The notes beneath the pieces were generated by a model. That model was not told where the DNA came from. It saw only the letters and a program-made list of their open reading frames with translations, and did no database searches. A stretch of DNA of 64,000 bases from Tetrahymena thermophila SB210. Its lineage: Eukaryota > Ciliophora > Oligohymenophorea > Hymenostomatida > Tetrahymenidae. The position numbers were made by a program, and so were the translations under genes. Positions 1 to 13,963 of the stretch are shown here, one piece after another; the first letter of the stretch is position 1; each line of letters opens with the position of its first letter. The DNA lies in contig NW_002476245.1 of NCBI RefSeq assembly GCF_000189635.1, positions 48,296 through 112,295 of the forward strand, written 5' to 3'.

Positions 1-909
1 AATTATCTATTGACAATTTGATTAGTACTTAGTTCATATCAATATTTTAATTTATTTTAATTTTAATTTTTATTGTGAAGTTTAATTTAAAAAACGAATT
101 AGCAATTAAAAAATGAAATAATTTTATTATTTTCTTAGTTTAATTTTAAAAAAATAATTTCGTTTTGTTGAAAAAACAAATTCTTTCAATTTATTTTATT
201 TTTAATTCCTCTTTAAAAAAAATTAGATTGATTTTATAAAAATATTATTTGAATAAAATAAATTTTCTTCTTATTAAATTTAGGTATCTTTTTTGAATAG
301 TGTTCAGTAAAAAAATTTAATTAATTAAGATGGATTTTTATCAAATAAAATTTATGAAATTCCTTTTTACATGAATAAAAATAAAATTAATAAAAAATAA
401 AAGGTTAGAGATATGATTTTGTTTATTTATATATTAATCTTACAAAGAGCTGAAAAAGGAAATAAAAATTTAATTATTGGATAAGATAGAGTGTTAATTA
501 AAAAAATCAACGACTAAATACCAAATTTAGCGAAGTTTTGATTGTTAATTTTCAAAAACACAAATAAATTATAAATGTAATATCAGATGTGTTATCAATA
601 AATAAATCAGTGCATATAAAACTCAAATAGATAGATATTGATTGTATTGTATTGTATTTATTGTTTATTAAATATAAAGGTAAATTAATAACTAATAAAT
701 TATATATCTAAATTAATAGAAAAATTAATATTTACTTTATATTCAAAAAATATATAAAACAAAAAAAGTCAAACATACTCTCTTCTCTTAATCTTAAAAA
801 GTAATAATATTTTTTATTAAGACCTCAAAAGTATTAGCTTAGTTAGATATTAAAAACAAGGGCAAATAGCATTAAAATTAGAATCAGTCACCTCTAACAT
901 ATAATTCTA
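1..909. other. AT-rich leading region, no gene seen
   Basis: Very AT-rich sequence with homopolymer A and T runs. I see no splice-able reading frame, RNA gene or repeat that I can support. The last 70 bases stay open in the frame of the following C2-domain gene but hold no upstream ATG, so they are probably its 5' UTR and promoter. Confidence 0.5.
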
Positions 910-2979
910 ATGCAAAATTAAATGACAAGTAGCATCACAAATAGCAGTTTAAGCAATGGCAGTTCTAACATTACTAATTAAATCTAATCTCCTTAGGTGT
1001 CAAATCAAAACTACTTTTCAATTAGAGGGCTGAATTGTATTTTCACATCTTCTATTCCATGTTCCAGCAACTAATCCTGTAATCCTTATATTGTTATGAA
1101 GATTAATGGATAAAATATTATTAGCTCAGTTTGCAAGGTCGTAAGTAACTCTGCTTTTTGGAACGATTGCTTATCTTTGAGAGTTGAATAAGACTAGCTA
1201 GAAAAGCTAATCACTGTTGAAATACATAATTATACCTTGTATTAGACTGAGAGAGATCTTTTTGACTCTAGTTATGATGAAAAAGATTATCTTGGTGGTG
1301 GAATTATTGATTTAACTGATGTTATTTCTCAGCGCGTTCATAACAAATACTATAATAACAATAGCAATAATAGTTTTACCATTTTACAAAGCAATAGCTA
1401 AACAAATATTAGCAGTGTTGTTGATGGTAAATCCTCTCAGTTATCAAATATTACAGGAAGCATAATTAGCAGTGGTTCAAGTAGCAACTCTTCTAATAAC
1501 AATTAAAACAGTGTAGTTTATTTAGGATAAACTAAAATTATTAATAAGGAAGGTATAGTGATTGGCTCTCTTTAGTTTAATATGCACAAAGATAACTAAC
1601 AAAATAGTAACAATATCTACTCTAATACTACTTCTACCTAAAATACACAATAAGTGGTATTAGACGAAAATTACAAATCTATAACTACTAAATTGAACGA
1701 AATAATACCTCAGATCAACAAGAACATGCAAATGCTTTAATAGTCTATTTCTTATCATAATCAAGCAAAACCAACTGAATATATGAATAAGAGAGATACT
1801 TTCTATGAAGAAAAAGAATTTTTAACTAATAAAAATACAATCTAGACCCCAAGTAGTAGCAAACAAATCGTTTTTAATAACAATATGGTATCTCAGCCCA
1901 TGAATTACAATTTAAAAAACAACCCTTATCTTATTTATACAATGAAATCCACTATTACTGAGCATGAAGATTAATCATATACTAACACTAACTATTAATA
2001 CACTCAGCAAAATGTTGAAAATTCTTAAACCCCTCGCTTATACTCATATAACACTATACAATTAGGAGAAGAAGATAGAATTAATTAAAATTATGGAAAT
2101 AGTAATTCTATTGATGAAAGCAATTCTTCTAACTTCCAAGAAGATTGTGATTAGTATGATTAAGCTTCTAATTATTCTTAAGATAATGAAGCTTAATAGG
2201 AACAGATTCATTAAATTGCTTAAAATTAGAAGAATTCTGAATAATTATTATTGCAACCAAATATTGCAATGAATGAATATTAAAATACAAACACAGTCAT
2301 CTCTCCTTTAAGAGATATTCATGATAAAAATTGTATTTCTTCCCTTTCTCTTTCATAAAATGGTAAAAAATATGTCGGATTTCAAAGCTAATTTGGCTAA
2401 GCTGTTTAGTACCCTCAAATTTATAGCTAATAACAGCATTAACACATACAATAGAATTAAGTAGGTTTAATTAATTTGTAAAATATTTCATATTAGTAAT
2501 ATACAGGAACTGCACCAACCATCTCTACCTGCTCATAAAGAAATAATTAAATCAATTAAGTTCCATACTCAAATTTTTCATAAGCAATCTAAGTCTTAGG
2601 CTAGAATTCAATGAACACTTTACCTAATCAATCAAACCAATTTTAATTTTAAAACAATTTCATAAGAACTGTTTAATCTTAAAAGACAATAGTAAATAAA
2701 ATACAACAAGCAACCCCTAATCTTAATCAGTATCCCTCTCCCTCTGTTATACAGTATCAAAATAATGGTATAAATTAAATAGCAAATACAACAAACAATA
2801 CTGTGGCTACACCTGGAGCAATTTAAAAAGTCAATTTAGGAGTTTCAACATCTCGTTAACCTTTTAGTGCTGCTGCTACGTAAGTTTATTGAAAAATCAA
2901 TAATTTTTAACTTATTTTTTTTAATAAAAGTCCATTTAAGAACCAAAGAAATGCCTAGAATTTCTACTAACCATTTTGA
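910..2979 (+). CDS. C2-domain protein with long Asn/Gln/Ser-rich tail
   Basis: Two exons, 910-2879 and 2931-2979, give 672 residues with TAA/TAG read as Gln. The 51-nt intron starts GTAAGT and ends AAAAG. If it were retained the protein would stop at a TGA at 2890, only a few codons on. Residues about 34-140 look like a C2 fold: an opening strand, then CNPYIVMKINGQ, then SAFWNDCLSLRV in place of the usual NPxWNE strand, and a final LGGGIIDLTDVI strand. C2 domains bind phospholipids, often with Ca2+, but the Asp ligands are not clearly conserved here, so Ca2+ binding is doubtful. Residues from about 145 onward are low-complexity Asn, Gln and Ser, with no second domain visible. No in-frame ATG lies upstream of this start. 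A role at membranes is inference from the domain only. Confidence 0.72.
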
Positions 2980-3555
2980 TTCGCTTTGCTTTTTATTTCC
3001 TTAAATATCTTCTAATATCTTAATAGATATCTTTAAGATTTCAATTTTTAAAGAAAATTTTTATATTAACCACAAAAATAAATATATTCCAACTCTAATA
3101 ATAAAAAATATCAAGCTTAATTTAAATAAAATACTTCTTTTTCTTCTAATTTTTCTAGAAGCATAAAGAAATTAAAAATTTAATGAAAAATTAAAAATAT
3201 TTTAATGAATTTATAAATATATTTTAATCACTATCTATCTATAAAATTAAATTAAATAAATAAATATGTATTTATGTAATTATTATTAATGTTTAATGTG
3301 TTATCTCATTTATCAAAAATTTTATTTTAAGATTTCCCAAATAATTTATAAATTTAAAATTTTAATGAATAATATAATAATCACTCAAAACGAAAAGACA
3401 TCAATATATGATATTAAGCAGTAAATTGTTTTAGAATATAGGTTAGTTTTTAGATAAAGTACATATATTTGAATTATAAAAAATAATTTAAATATTTAAT
3501 TTGAAATCTAATTGATTAAAACAAATTAAAAAATTTAATAAGTATTTTTTTTCTT
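2980..3555. other. Intergenic region between convergent genes
   Basis: This holds the shared 3' flanks of the C2-domain gene (+) and the calpain gene (-). It is AT-rich with no supported feature. Confidence 0.6.
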
Positions 3556-6206
3556 TCATTTTTTAACAACTTTCTTATTAGTAATTACTGGTTTAGATAT
3601 TGTTTGTTTAACTAAGGTAGGTTTTTAATTAGATTAGACAGGCATTTTTACAATACCTGATCCGAAAAACCAGGTACTTTTAAATTTAAGTGAATGAGAG
3701 CAAGCTTTATTTTCAAGTATTCTAAATAATAAAACTTTAGATTCTTTAGGCTCAAGCACAACTTTAATCTTTGTTTATTTTGATATCTTATCAAAATCAA
3801 GTAAATCTAAATTGACGAATTCAGCAACTTCTATAGTTTCAGTAAATTACGTAACACTTTTATTTCTATATGATATGAAAGCATAACCAAAAAGACTAGA
3901 GAAATCTCTAACAACAGTTCCTGTTCCTTTAGTGTTATCATAAACCTATTTTTAAATGATTAATAATTAATTGATGAAATATGAATATTTTTAACATTTA
4001 CCTTTGTATTCCACTCAGGAGAGGAATCTATTTTTTGAATATATAGCTTAAATATAATTTCTATTAATTCGGACTCTTTTACCTTTAATTGTAAAATATT
4101 AAAAGCAGGAATAATCGATAAAACATTTTTAGAGTATGTTTAGAAAGTGAATTAGTTTTTCTATGGCGCCATCTTTTCATCAATCTCTACAAAAGCTAAA
4201 AATTCTCCACTAGGAAGATTTTAAACTTCAAAGAATACTTATTGCTTATTGGAAAAAGATCCTCCTAAAACTTCAATAATTTGCTTTGAATCAGAGTTAA
4301 TTTGGGTAATAATTAGTCTTGCAGTCTTGTAGTAATATGTTTGGTCATTGTTTCCTTACTTATAAAATTTTTCATGTTTTTATATTACTGAAAAGTAGCA
4401 GTGATTTCCTTCAACCAAATTCTAAATATAGAAATACTCCCTTGTTTTGTTTAAAGTTGTATATGATCCACATATATATCCTGGGTGTGTGTGGCAAACA
4501 GTGACTACTTCGAAATTAGCAAGAACTTCTTATTAAGTCATCCAGATTACACCATTTTTTTAACGTAATTATTCGCCAATATTATTTTCCATAGTTTGAT
4601 CTTAAATTTTATTCATTTAAAAGTTATAGCCTAGAGGATTTTTTAGTTTTAATAGCTTGACTTGTTAGCCTTTAGAATTCATAACTTCTCTAGCGTCTTG
4701 TATTGTAAAAGAATGCTTAGAGTTTATGTCATTAGCAGATACTTTTGAACTGATTGTAAGTATAAACTGTTTTTATATTGATTTTTTTATTAAGTCAAAA
4801 GCTTCTCCGTAATTCTTTTTAATGTCTATATATTCTGTAGGAGACCCAGTTAAATCTCTTAAACTATCAAAGCTGTAGCCAACTTCAATGTTACCATAAC
4901 CGCCGTAGCACTTTTATTATAAATATAAAATTGTCTAATTTTACATTAATATTTAAGAAAATTACTTTTGCATAAGCTTTTTCCAATAATTATACCCATA
5001 TTCCATTTCTTATTGATAATGCAAAGCTAGGTGAGTAACTATTTTATTAGCAAACTAAATAGTCATCAATAACTATTTATTTCCACTCTCCACTCTCACA
5101 TAACCAAATTCCATATACGCATTTATCATTTTTTTATTTAGAAACAAATAAACGGGCGCAGAATTCTGGATATTCTGCTATTGCAATTATAGATGATATT
5201 AAATAACAATCGCCAAGTCTTCCTTATTGAATTTAATTAGGTTCGATACCTAAATCAAAGATGTTAAACTCACTAGTATAAATCTCACTTGCTCTTTTAA
5301 AGCAATACTATCCTTGTTTTTTAATTACTGATTAATCGTTTGGGAACGTTTAGTCAGTAAATTTTTCTCCATCTCCTAAATTGTAATAAATCATATCAAA
5401 ATCATTTTAGAATTTACTAAAGTTAAAAAATAGATTTTCTTCACTTTGAACTATTTTTAAAAAAAAAAGTTATTAATTTAAATATTTTATCTAAGCAAAT
5501 TACCTGAATTGAATAAAGCATTCCAGTGATAAATCAATTTAGGATCTGTGATATTCTTTTAAAAAAGGCTAGCATGTTCTTTTTAAAAGTACTTAGAGAA
5601 GGATAAATACAAATTATTATTTGCTTATTAAATATTATTTATCTTATCTTCGCTTTAATATACTCTTTCAAATAAATTGTTGTTTTTAATTATTTATTAA
5701 TTATTAGGTAAAGAACCTCCTATTTAGATTCCTTAGCCGCTAAAAGAAGAGAAAGAAGAGGGTTGCGATGAGCTATTGTTTTGATTCTAATTGGGGTTAC
5801 TATCTTTAATTTGGTTTTGGTTGTTTATATTAGGCTGATTTGTATTAGAATTATTTTGAATATTATTATAAAACTAATTGACATTATTTACACTATTTAA
5901 AGCAGTAGCAAAGGTTGTTGGCCCACTTTAGCTGCTGCTTTTTTAATGATAAGGAACATTAAAAGCTTAATTTTAATTTGGTTATAAAACCAAATTCTAG
6001 TTGTCCTCAGTTTATGGTTTTTACTAATCTTGGTTAGGCTATTAAGGATTAGTACCAAATAGATCTTGATCATTATAAAAAGCCTCCATATTCATTAGAG
6101 TTTATTTTGCCTAAGAAAAACTAGTTTTTCCAATTTAATTATTATTGTTTTTATTTTTTTGTTCTTATGCCTTGTTGGTTTATTGTTAATTAAGATTTTT
6201 TCTCAT
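3556..6206 (-). CDS. Calpain-family cysteine protease (peptidase C2)
   Basis: Four exons on the minus strand (6206-5504, 5450-4966, 4910-4002, 3945-3556) give 828 residues. The full calpain catalytic triad is present: Cys316 in GRLGDCYLISS, His462 in SKHSFTIQDAREV and Asn487 in LKLKNPLGYNF. Other family marks are IDDYLV, WVQLLEKAYAK and SLRDLTGSPTEYID, so the enzyme is probably active. Residues 1 to about 230 are a Gln/Asn-rich extension with no domain, unlike the short N-termini of animal calpains. About 300 residues follow the protease core and fit calpain-type beta-sandwich domains, but I see no EF-hand. Calpains are cytosolic, usually Ca2+-regulated proteases that cut substrates at limited sites. 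The start is the first ATG after a poly-A stretch. All three introns are 53-56 nt with GTAA donors. Confidence 0.93.
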
Positions 6207-7902
6207 TTCTATAGCTTATTTCTACTATTTAGATTTTTTTTTTTTAATTTGTTTTATTAATTATAAAAACAAATAATTAACCCTTAAACTCGAAATTTAA
6301 TTAGATTTTCATTATTATATAGAAAAATGGCATAGAAAAGTTATTATCAGATTTCATAAAGTCAAAACATACTCTTTTATAGGATGGAAATATTTTAGTT
6401 TATTATTTGATCTACCAATAAATGACATCACTGAAGAACATTTAACATATGTAAAAAATGAATTTTTAAGAAATGGATTATAAAATAAAAGTATGGATAA
6501 ATTGATATCATTATAATTTTTGAATGATAAACCAGTTTTGTATATATTTCTATAACAAAATATAGTCCTTTAATTTAATTAATAAAAAAATATTAGACAC
6601 TCTAATTATAAATATAGACAATCTATTTGCTTTATTATATGCAAAAGAATAAAATAGACTAAATATAACTTTTTGAATTTAATTTTTAATAATCTTTAAA
6701 AACCTTTCAAAAAATAAAATGTTTTATATTCAATTAAAGTAGTTTGTGTTATAATTGGAATTTTTTTCTTAAAAAAATAAAACTAAAGTAGAATTTAACA
6801 TAGAAACAATATTTAAAAAATTTTTATGTATTAAAAATTTAATAAAATTACTTACAAAAAAAAAATGGAAATCAAATATTTTATTTAAAAGATTTGAATT
6901 ATTTTGAATTTGAGATTTTAATAAAAAATAATAAATACTTTTTAAAATTTTAAATAAAATGCCTATTTTTAAACAATGAAATTTCAAAATGTTTTTATTT
7001 TATATATTTTTAATTCATATTAAATTTTTTGAGTTAGAAATATATTATTAACTTTTATAAAATAAAGTAAAATTGTAAAGCTCTTTTTTGCTAGTCAAAT
7101 TTCATGTTATAATGTGGCTACCTCTTTTGTAATTATTTTGGTTATTTTAAGTTGCATTTAAGTTTTATTGATTATAAAAAGTAAAAATTCAATAAAAAAT
7201 ATTATCTTATATTTGAAAAAGTTGATTCTTTTTTTTCATTAAGGTATTTTTTGGGATAAAATCTATGATTACTATCAATTTAATTATTAAGATAACTATT
7301 CAGCAATAATATTTATTTTTAATAAACTTTCTATTTTTAATTAACTTGAATTATTATAAAAAAACATAAAATTAAAATTGTCTATCTTATTATAAAATTT
7401 TAGATCAAATTCTTACCAATTTATTAAAAACTGAATATAAATAATTATCAGATTTTTTTTTGAGATTGATTCATATGTTTTATTGTTTAAAAAATAAGAG
7501 AGTTATTCTGATGAATATTTTTCATAGTTATTGAGTTTTTTAAAATACATAAGCAGAGCCAAAAATAACTAACTATCTTATTTGTCAGTAAAAATTACTA
7601 TTTAACAAACAATTTCTATTTAAATTTTTCACATCAGATGAAGTGAATGGAATTTTTGCTACATACTAAGTTATACACTTGAATATTTGGGTAATATATT
7701 TATTATTAATATATGATTGATTGAGTAATTAAATAAATTTGAATCAGTTAATTCTGTATTTTTTGTAAAAATATAAATTTTAAGAAAAGATAAGAACCTT
7801 AATATTTATAAAATTCAATTAACACGCTATAAAAAAACAAAGAAATAATAATATTTATGAAAAAATTAAAAAAACACTTTTAGTTTTTGTAAGTAATATT
7901 TT
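6207..7902. other. Gene-poor AT-rich region
   Basis: About 1.7 kb of AT-rich sequence between the calpain start and the 3' end of the next minus-strand gene. The first 350 bases contain a protein-like plus-strand frame, listed separately. I see nothing else, and a short minus-strand frame around 6769-6987 has composition expected of chance. Confidence 0.5.
6266..6600 (+). pseudogene. Possible orphan gene fragment without a start codon
   Basis: With TAA/TAG as Gln, one plus-strand frame is open from about 6266 well past 6560. Between about 6300 and 6560 it reads with protein-like amino-acid variety, including GWKYFSLLFDLP, NDITEEHLTYVKNE and LNDKPVLYIFLQQN, unlike the Lys/Asn/Ile/Phe runs that chance frames give here. 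I found no ATG at its start and no convincing splice site to an upstream exon, and it lies in the promoter side of the calpain gene. It could be a decayed gene remnant, one exon of an unrecognised gene, or chance. I cannot assign a family. Confidence 0.2.
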
Positions 7903-10283
7903 TCATGGTATAGAAGATAATATTCTAAAATCAATATCATTACCCTTTTCTTGATTTTAAAGTCTTAATAAAAATTATGAAAGTTTTTATTATTATATCT
8001 CGTCTGACTAATATATTATAAATTATTCCTCCAAGTAACTTAGTTTTTTATCTTTAGCTTTTTTATAATTTATAAAATACAATTCATTTTTTTAATTTAA
8101 ATCTAACTTACTTAGTTGCTCTAGGTCATTTGGGCTTATATTTTTGAAGTCTGAGTCTAAAAAATCTGAAGAAAAACCTAAAAGCTTTATAGCTGCTAAT
8201 TATTAGGAATCTAACATAAGCATAACAGCCTTTTTAAGGAATATAACATCTTTATAAAATGAAAAAATATTTAAATCTTAGTTAACATGTTCTAAAATTA
8301 TTTTTTTCTGTTGCTCTCCAAGATCATCAGATATTTATTAATTTTTCTTCTTATAAAGTCTGTTTAAAATAATGCAAAAATAAAATCATAAATTTTAATT
8401 GATAAATGAGCTAAAATAAATTACTTGAAACTAAAAATGCTATTCATAATTTATTTTGTCAGGCTTTTACTTTGAAGTGCCTTTAGCTTATTAATATTGT
8501 TATCCAAGTAACCCAAGTCATTAGGTTCTTAAAATTTCCTATCAGTTAAAAGATAAGCATAAGATTAACCTTTTGTTTATACAATTTATTGGTTAGTTGC
8601 TTAATTAAAAACCACTGTACTAGGTTATTTGTTTAAATTTGTATTTTCTTCTTATATCATTTAATTTTATGGGCTTCTCTCCTGAGGTGAAATATATTAG
8701 TTGTTAAAATTAGTTATTATGTTTTCCCTCTATTATGGAGTAACTGCCTCTTCATCTTACATAATGCTTTATTATTATTATATTTTTAAAAAAATATCTT
8801 AGTTATGACTAATATTTAGCTTTTCTCTTACATTAAATTTTTCCTCTTTTTTTATTTCCAATTTTTTTTCTTATTCACACAAATTTTTTTCACTCAAATC
8901 AAATTAAATTTAAGAATTTATTACTTGTTTATTTTTTTTATTATCTAATTGCTTTTTAAACTTGAAATCTAAGTTAGGAAACTGAATGCAATTATCATTT
9001 GGCTCTTCTTTATTTTCTACGAACTGATCGCAATTGCTTTCAATTAATTCAATATCTTACTTTTTATCATTATTAAGTTCTTAATTACTCATCTAATCAC
9101 TTTTCATATTTCCATTCTTTACAGGGAGGTTAATTAAATTATTACTCAAAATTTCATTTTCATTTTTAGATACTTATTTGTTAATTAGAGGGGATTATAT
9201 TTATTGAAGAAGTTTATTTTATTTGAGTATACTCAAGTATTTACCAGTATAAAAGTTTTTTAAGAACAGCGTAAAAAAGTCATGTTCTATTCGTTTTGAT
9301 GAAATTAATCGTCCAATAATACCCAGTAGTAACAAGAGAGAGAAAATACCATTTACAAGAGCTAGTATTTATGGAAGTGTTGAGTATTGAATTTGTACTC
9401 TCTATATAATTTCATCGATTTAAAGCATAATCAAGCTGTATGGGCCTTCTCCATCTTTTAGGGCTGACTACCTTTACATACTTTAACTAATTTGATTATA
9501 TTGTATAGGAGAAGAATATTTGGATTCATTTTATATAATGAGCCCTTATTTAACTGAAGTAGTTTGAGTTTGCATATTTAAAATAGTTATGATTGATTAG
9601 CTAGAAAATGTATAAATATTAACATTCCTATAGTTTACTTACATTTCTTAAGATGTTGTATTGTATTAAGAAGTGAATATTTTAAATTTCAAACCAGCAT
9701 TTACGCCATTGACTAATGCATCACTTTCAGCTTAACTAGCACAGTTATCAGGAATTGTAGTTTTAACTGAATCCAAGTCTAAACAGCTATATGTAAATAT
9801 TTATATTTAAGAATACAAATTCTATTTAGTATTAAGAGCAAATGTATAATTTGAAAGGCTTGAAAAATCTAAACACTGATAACCTTAAAGACTTGGGTTA
9901 GTACAGTTAATTACTTTAATAGGAATAAATTAAGAAGTGTCATTTGTTTAATAGCGAAAGAAGGCCATATAAATAAGATATGTCTTTGTTGCATTGGTGT
10001 AAAGTGCATAAGATTCACCAGGATCCATTTTAAAACCAATCAAGTCATTATTTAAACCTGTCTCTACTAGTCCTTCAGTTATAAAATTTTGAGATCTAAA
10101 GTTGGGCTCTATTTAGTTACTTGAAAAAAGCATAATTTCATATATAAAATATGCTATTGTTGTCAGTATCACAAAAGAAGATAAAGCAAAACCAGTTAAA
10201 GTTCCTTTATTTGGCTGATTATGCCCTACATTAAATTAAAATTATGAAGAAAATATGTCTAACTTTTTAAAAATTGATTTCAT
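7903..10283 (-). CDS. Two-TM membrane protein with extracytoplasmic domain
   Basis: Two exons (10283-8425 and 8359-7903) give 771 residues. The 65-nt intron is certain because the frame changes across it and both flanks read well. One TM segment lies at about residues 30-53 (LTGFALSSFVILTTIAYFIY) and a second at about 303-327 (LALVNGIFSLLLLLGIIG). The loop of about 250 residues between them has several Cys and NxS/T sites, so it is probably lumenal or extracellular. The C-terminal 440 residues are charged and Gln/Asn/Lys-rich, most likely cytosolic. The MKSIFKKLDIF start followed by a TM helix recalls large ciliate families of two-TM proteins, but I cannot name a function. It might be a receptor or channel-like subunit; that is a guess from topology. 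Confidence 0.75.
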
Positions 10284-10681
10284 TTTTTTTATTAATTTAA
10301 TTCAAATTTAATTATTTATACAAAAAGATTGAAGTTTATCATAATTTTATTGGTATGAATTGTTTAATAAATAATAAGACTATTAACTAATCGCTATTAT
10401 CCTAAATAATTTGAGTTTTTATAAAAAATGTGATATAAGAAATATTATACAAGATTTATGGAGAATCTATTAGATAAATATAATTATTATTTTTGTTATA
10501 AAATAACGCTAATCCTCATTAACTAAGGTTTTTGTATTCATACCTCTTACTAAGATTTTCTAAACTAAACAAATTAAAAAAAAGTAAAAACTTTTAAATT
10601 TCATAAGCCATTAATTTGTTAGTAAATAAAGTAATTAAATATTAATCCAAATATGCTATTACTTATTTAAAATATTATTTT

Positions 10682-10732
<51 letters not shown>

Positions 10733-11581
10733 TTGATCTTTAAAAAAATTAAAAAATCTTAGAAACTTTATAAATGATATTTTATTTAGAACTAGTAAAA
10801 TATATCTTTATAAATCTTAGAATAAATATTTTAAAAAAAAATTGGTAAGAGGTTAATCCTTTACCACCAGAAATTAATTAAAAAATAAAAATTTATTATT
10901 TATTTACATAAAGAGACTAAGCCTACTATTAAGCTATCACTAGTTATTAAAAAGCTTTGATTGCAGATCATTTTTATACTGTAAGAGTATTAGGGAGAGA
11001 TTTATAAAAATAAAAAACGTTTTAAAAAATCTAAACTCAAACAGAACTGCAGTAGAATTAATCTTTTACTCTGTTAAATTTTCTATTAATTAGCTCAATT
11101 AAATTAAAAAATATTAGAAAATAAAAAAAATCTTCTTAACTTTTTAATGATTCAAAAACAAAGAAAGTAATTCGAATAAAGAGATAAAATTGTCTTAAAT
11201 TTTTTCTACTTAAATAAAGGCATTCTAAAGTATTCAAATATCTTACATTTCAAAATAAGATATCTCATGATCTCAAAATTGTAAACTATCATACAAATTA
11301 CTTTTTTAATAGTACACATTTTAAATTATCAATAAAATAATTATTTATTACTTATAAGCTTCCAATATAATTAATTACTCTAAAATAATCATAATTTATT
11401 TTATTTTGAGTTTTAAAATAAATATTTATTACTACTTTTAACATTTATAAAGGAGATATGGTTGAACAGTAAATGAATATTCTTAATTTTTGATTGATTG
11501 AATAATTAAACAATTGATTTTGTTTTATTTTTAATAAGTAAATACTTTAAGTTAAGGTATAAATATAAATAATAAATATTA
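10284..11581. other. AT-rich intergenic region with TTTA microsatellite
   Basis: Apart from the TTTA repeat listed separately, I see no reading frame, RNA gene or larger repeat that can be supported. Confidence 0.55.
10681..10734. repeat. (TTTA)n microsatellite
   Basis: About thirteen uninterrupted TTTA units. It is likely to vary in length between cells or strains, and its exact length may be uncertain in the assembly. Confidence 0.95.
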
Positions 11582-12100
<519 letters not shown>

Positions 12101-12989
12101 TAGAATAATATTTGACTTTTCCAAATAAAAAAGAATGTTTATTAATTATAATAACAAAAAAAAAATTAAACATGCATTTTATGTAAGTCCCCCACATAAT
12201 TATAAAAACTTTAATCTAATAAATTACATACTTATAGTTTTTAAATTACAAATATGATAAAAGGTAAATCAGCTGATTTTTAAAAATATACTAAAATCCT
12301 CATTCAAGTAGTAAAAAAGAAAAATGTAATTTAAAATGAATAGATTAGTTCAATTTTAACAAAAACTTAATCTTAGGCTAAATTTATAATTTAATAAAAT
12401 AATATTGATTATTTTTTAACATATTTTTATCACTCAAATACATTCAAAATCTATCATTTTAAAGTTTCTAAATAATTAATATTTCCTTTATTTAAATTTA
12501 TATTGTTGTGCACTTTTACAAACTTTTATCATTTATGATAAATTAAGGCATATAAAATATTGGAGAAATAGCCATTTTTTATAGAAATATATTTTTATTT
12601 TATATTTATGTTTGTTAGTTTGCTTAAATTATAATTTCTATTTTCTATCAATTTTGGTCATAATTATTTTATTTTTTGTTTTTTTTAGTTTTATTCAATG
12701 CTTATTAGCTTTTGTGTTGCTATTTTTTGTATTTTTTCTAATTTATCATTTTTTTCTTCTTTTTTAATAAAATATGGATTTTAAAATTGTTCAATCTCAT
12801 CTTTTCATGTAAAATATTTTTTGTATTAAAATTATTAGAAGCTAATTTAAAATTTATCTTTTTTATCTCTCTTTTTTTTATATTTTTATATTTTTTTATT
12901 AAGATGTCTCCCTATCTTCATGATATTTTCCTAATTAATATACATATATAAACTCCTCTTTATAATAGATCTTAGTAATTTAAAATTTA

Positions 12990-13160
12990 AGTAGAAAAAT
13001 AGTATTAGAAAATCTCTCTTCAAAATTTTGAAAACGCAAGGATGTTGCTTCCTTGAAAATGTTTTTTTATCGGAACCGGGAATTCTACTATTACGTTCGC
13101 CATGAAATAGTAAAATGTATTCGTATTTTTTGGTGGTTTTGGAGGAGAGTTTTAAAAACT
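12990..13160. other. Unexplained GC-richer island, possible ncRNA or decayed exon
   Basis: The local base composition differs sharply from the flanks. Two hairpins can be drawn: CAAGGA pairs with TCCTTG across 7 bases around 13038-13056, and TACTATT pairs with AATAGTA around 13086-13112. A run of seven T follows the first hairpin at about 13060, as in Pol III terminators. On the minus strand a frame reads with unusual codons for this genome (ERNSRIPGSDKK, FSRKQHPCVFKI). I cannot match it to any snRNA, snoRNA, SRP, RNase P or telomerase RNA, so whether it is an RNA gene, part of a decayed coding region or something else is open. Confidence 0.25.
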
Positions 13161-13747
13161 TATTATTACTGTTAATTAATAATTATAAAATTAAATAAAT
13201 GAATATTTTGATTTAATTAAGTTTCTTATTTACGAAATTTTTATTTATGAAAATCAGTTAGGAATTAATTTATTTCCAAAAAAATTAATTAAGAAAATAT
13301 TACAAAATTTCATAAAAGATATATATTAAAATTACATTTAAAATATTAAGCAAAACAAATTTTCAAAATATAATTAAATTTATAAGAAAGGAAAAACATT
13401 TCAAACTATTTATCTAAAATTAATCACTTTTTATCTTTTTCATTTTAATTTTACTTTAAATTTTTTATTAAATGTTAAAACTGATGCTAATATACGATAG
13501 AAAAATGATAAAATAAAGCAAGATGAAGTTAAAATTATATTCGCAACTGTTGTATATTTATTTTTATTTTATTATTTAATTATTTTTTCATTTTCATTTT
13601 GATTTACTTTTTCTTTTTATTTTAATATATTTAATTAATTTATATTTATTTATTTATTTAATATTTATTTATTCGTATTTTTTTCATATTTTCTTTTTTT
13701 ATATTTTTTCAATATGCTTTTTTAAATGTAAATCATTTTAATTTTAA

Positions 13748-13963
13748 ATGGTAAATAGTTGTAGTATATTTTGTTAGACTTTCGAGCAAGATGATAATGA
13801 TGATGAACTAAATCTAATTTCTAAAATCTTCTATTTATTCGCTTCGGAATTAGTTTGCCTAGAAAAAGAGACTGGGTAATAGAAGAAAGTGGAAAAAGAA
13901 ATAAACTATCTTTTTGATTTACATTATTTATTGATCTTTTTAAAAACTTAAGGAGAGCGGTGA
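13748..13963 (+). CDS. Small hypothetical protein, doubtful
   Basis: A single frame of 71 residues from ATG to TGA. It opens MVNSCSIFCQTFEQDDNDDE and then has a leucine- and glutamate-rich stretch that could be helical. The sequence is less biased than chance frames nearby, with Ser, Cys, Glu and Gly codons. The TGA sits in a GCGGTGAGT context, so it could instead be part of a splice donor and the gene could run on, but I found no satisfying downstream acceptor. No family is recognised and no partner is evident. Confidence 0.3.

Noticed and set aside
6769-6987. Minus-strand frame of 72 codons
   Set aside because: Composition (Phe, Ile, Leu, Lys, Asn) is that of chance in this region and no splice or motif support exists.
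13038-13066. Resemblance of CGCAAGGATG to the 3' part of U6 snRNA
   Set aside because: The invariant ACAGAGA box and the 5' stem of U6 are missing and the match is only ten bases.
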